Positions 4,831 to 5,682 of a stretch of DNA of 5,682 bases are shown one piece after another. Under the pieces are notes generated by a model, which was given only the letters and a program-made list of their open reading frames with translations, was not told the origin of the DNA and searched no databases. The stretch comes from JBPRGG01 sp051418075 (GTDB lineage Bacteria; Bacteroidota; Bacteroidia; Cytophagales; Cyclobacteriaceae), in contig JBPRGG010000088.1 in assembly GCA_051418075.1 (NCBI GenBank), forward strand, positions 1 to 5,682, given 5' to 3'. Made by a program: the position numbers and the translations under genes. Position 1 is the stretch's first letter. The number at the start of each line of letters is the position of its first letter.

Positions 4831-5682
4831 TCAACAAGATAATACAGATATTAAGAGGTAAGTCAATTGCCTCTCCTCTGCTCAACCAGGGTATTATCTT
4901 TGGCAGCAACCTACTTGTTTTTGCCTTTATCACCCGATTATTCAGCGCGCAGGAATTAGGATCGTACATTGTTTTCCTTACCATTTCATCAGTGCTGGAA
5001 TTGACCCGTAATGGTTTAGTGCAAAATGGATTGATTAAATTCTCAACGGAAAATCCGGATGAAAAGACGAAAATCCGAACAGCAGGATTACTATTATACA
5101 TTGCAATATCTCTATTGATCTACCTGGTCATGCTTTCAATTGGCTATCTATCCTCCTCTTTTTTCCCGGAATATGCCATTCTAACCTTAAGCCAGAATTA
5201 TTGGATCATTCTACTCGGTCCCGGACTCATGTATTTTTTGAGTATACTCCTACAGAGTGAGGAAAAACATAACCATGTCAGCATTATCAATTTCAGGTGG
5301 TACGGAGGCATATTCATAGGCATGGGTGCTTTTTATATTTGGAATCAAAGCCTTAATCCTTACCAACTTCAATGGATTTACGGGTTTGCTGGATTTGCAG
5401 CATTTCTGATCGCAGTAAAACAGAACCCAGGTTTGTTAAGTATCCAATTTCCAGGCAAAACCTGGATTGTAAAACTGATCAATTTCGGTAAATATGTATT
5501 TGGCACTAATTTGCTGAGCATGATGATGAATAAAACAGATATCCTGATGCTGACTATTTTCTCAAATCCATTTTCGGTAGCAGTATATCACGTGGCGTTC
5601 AAGGTAAGTAATTATCTTGAGATTCCGTTAAATGCAGCAGCGCAATATTATTTCCCAAAGATAGCTGGTAGTGCTGGTTCCA
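4827..5682 (+). CDS. Wzx-type oligosaccharide flippase, N-terminal part (3' end outside window)
   Basis: The ATG at 4827-4829 overlaps the preceding TGA by four bases (ATGA), a classic coupled start. The frame then stays open for 285 codons to the right edge, so the gene is cut by the window. The product starts with a short amphipathic N-terminus and has hydrophobic spans near residues 20-38, 43-60, 86-108, 122-142, 158-171 and 183-197. Then comes a segment starting FGKYVFGTNLLSMMMNKTD (220-238), a span near 239-257 and YHVAFKVSNYLEIPLNA (254-270). The charged K/D within the seventh helix region and the following A-F-K pattern are typical of MOP-superfamily polysaccharide exporters (Polysacc_synt/Wzx). 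Members have 12-14 spans and about 420-500 residues, so roughly 60% is visible. The expected role is to flip undecaprenyl-diphosphate-linked repeat units to the periplasm for the Wzy-like protein encoded upstream. Confidence 0.87.
   Translation, partial: MINKIIQILRGKSIASPLLNQGIIFGSNLLVFAFITRLFSAQELGSYIVFLTISSVLELTRNGLVQNGLIKFSTENPDEKTKIRTAGLLLYIAISLLIYLVMLSIGYLSSSFFPEYAILTLSQNYWIILLGPGLMYFLSILLQSEEKHNHVSIINFRWYGGIFIGMGAFYIWNQSLNPYQLQWIYGFAGFAAFLIAVKQNPGLLSIQFPGKTWIVKLINFGKYVFGTNLLSMMMNKTDILMLTIFSNPFSVAVYHVAFKVSNYLEIPLNAAAQYYFPKIAGSAGS

Noticed and set aside
4766..5101. 111-codon minus-strand ORF
   Set aside because: It lies antisense across the end of the GT4 gene and the start of the flippase gene, whose plus-strand frames carry clear family motifs and an ATGA-coupled start.

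Overview
This window looks like part of a chromosomal exopolysaccharide or O-antigen-type gene cluster from a member of the Bacteroidota. That placement is inferred from three things: A/T-rich translation starts without Shine-Dalgarno sequences, a TAnnTTTG-type -7 element before the main operon, and a palindromic intergenic repeat of a kind I associate with this phylum. No taxonomic marker gene is present, so the assignment stays provisional. All clear genes lie on the plus strand.

Layout: (1) Positions 1-425 hold the C-terminal end of a GT-B fold glycosyltransferase whose start lies upstream of the window. (2) Positions 426-963 are a 538-base gene-free gap. It contains a complex palindromic repeat (about 433-563, with a 29-base near-perfect palindrome at 486-514), weaker hairpins, a possible minus-strand gene remnant near 785-889, and a candidate promoter just before 964. 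(3) Positions 964-5682 form one tightly packed operon: a Wzy/O-antigen-ligase-like polytopic membrane protein, a membrane-anchored family 2 glycosyltransferase, a tiny single-span membrane protein of 29 codons (40 from an alternative start), a family 4 glycosyltransferase, and the first 285 codons of a Wzx-type flippase that runs off the right edge. Gaps are 5, 1 and 0-3 bases, and the last junction is a 4-base ATGA overlap, so co-transcription and translational coupling are likely.

Together the genes fit Wzx/Wzy-dependent polysaccharide assembly. The glycosyltransferases would build a lipid-linked oligosaccharide on the cytoplasmic face, the flippase would move it across the inner membrane, and the Wzy-like protein would polymerise or ligate it on the periplasmic side. 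The sugars and the final product cannot be read from the sequence. The least expected items are the tiny membrane ORF filling the junction between the two glycosyltransferase genes, and the structured repeat in the gap.
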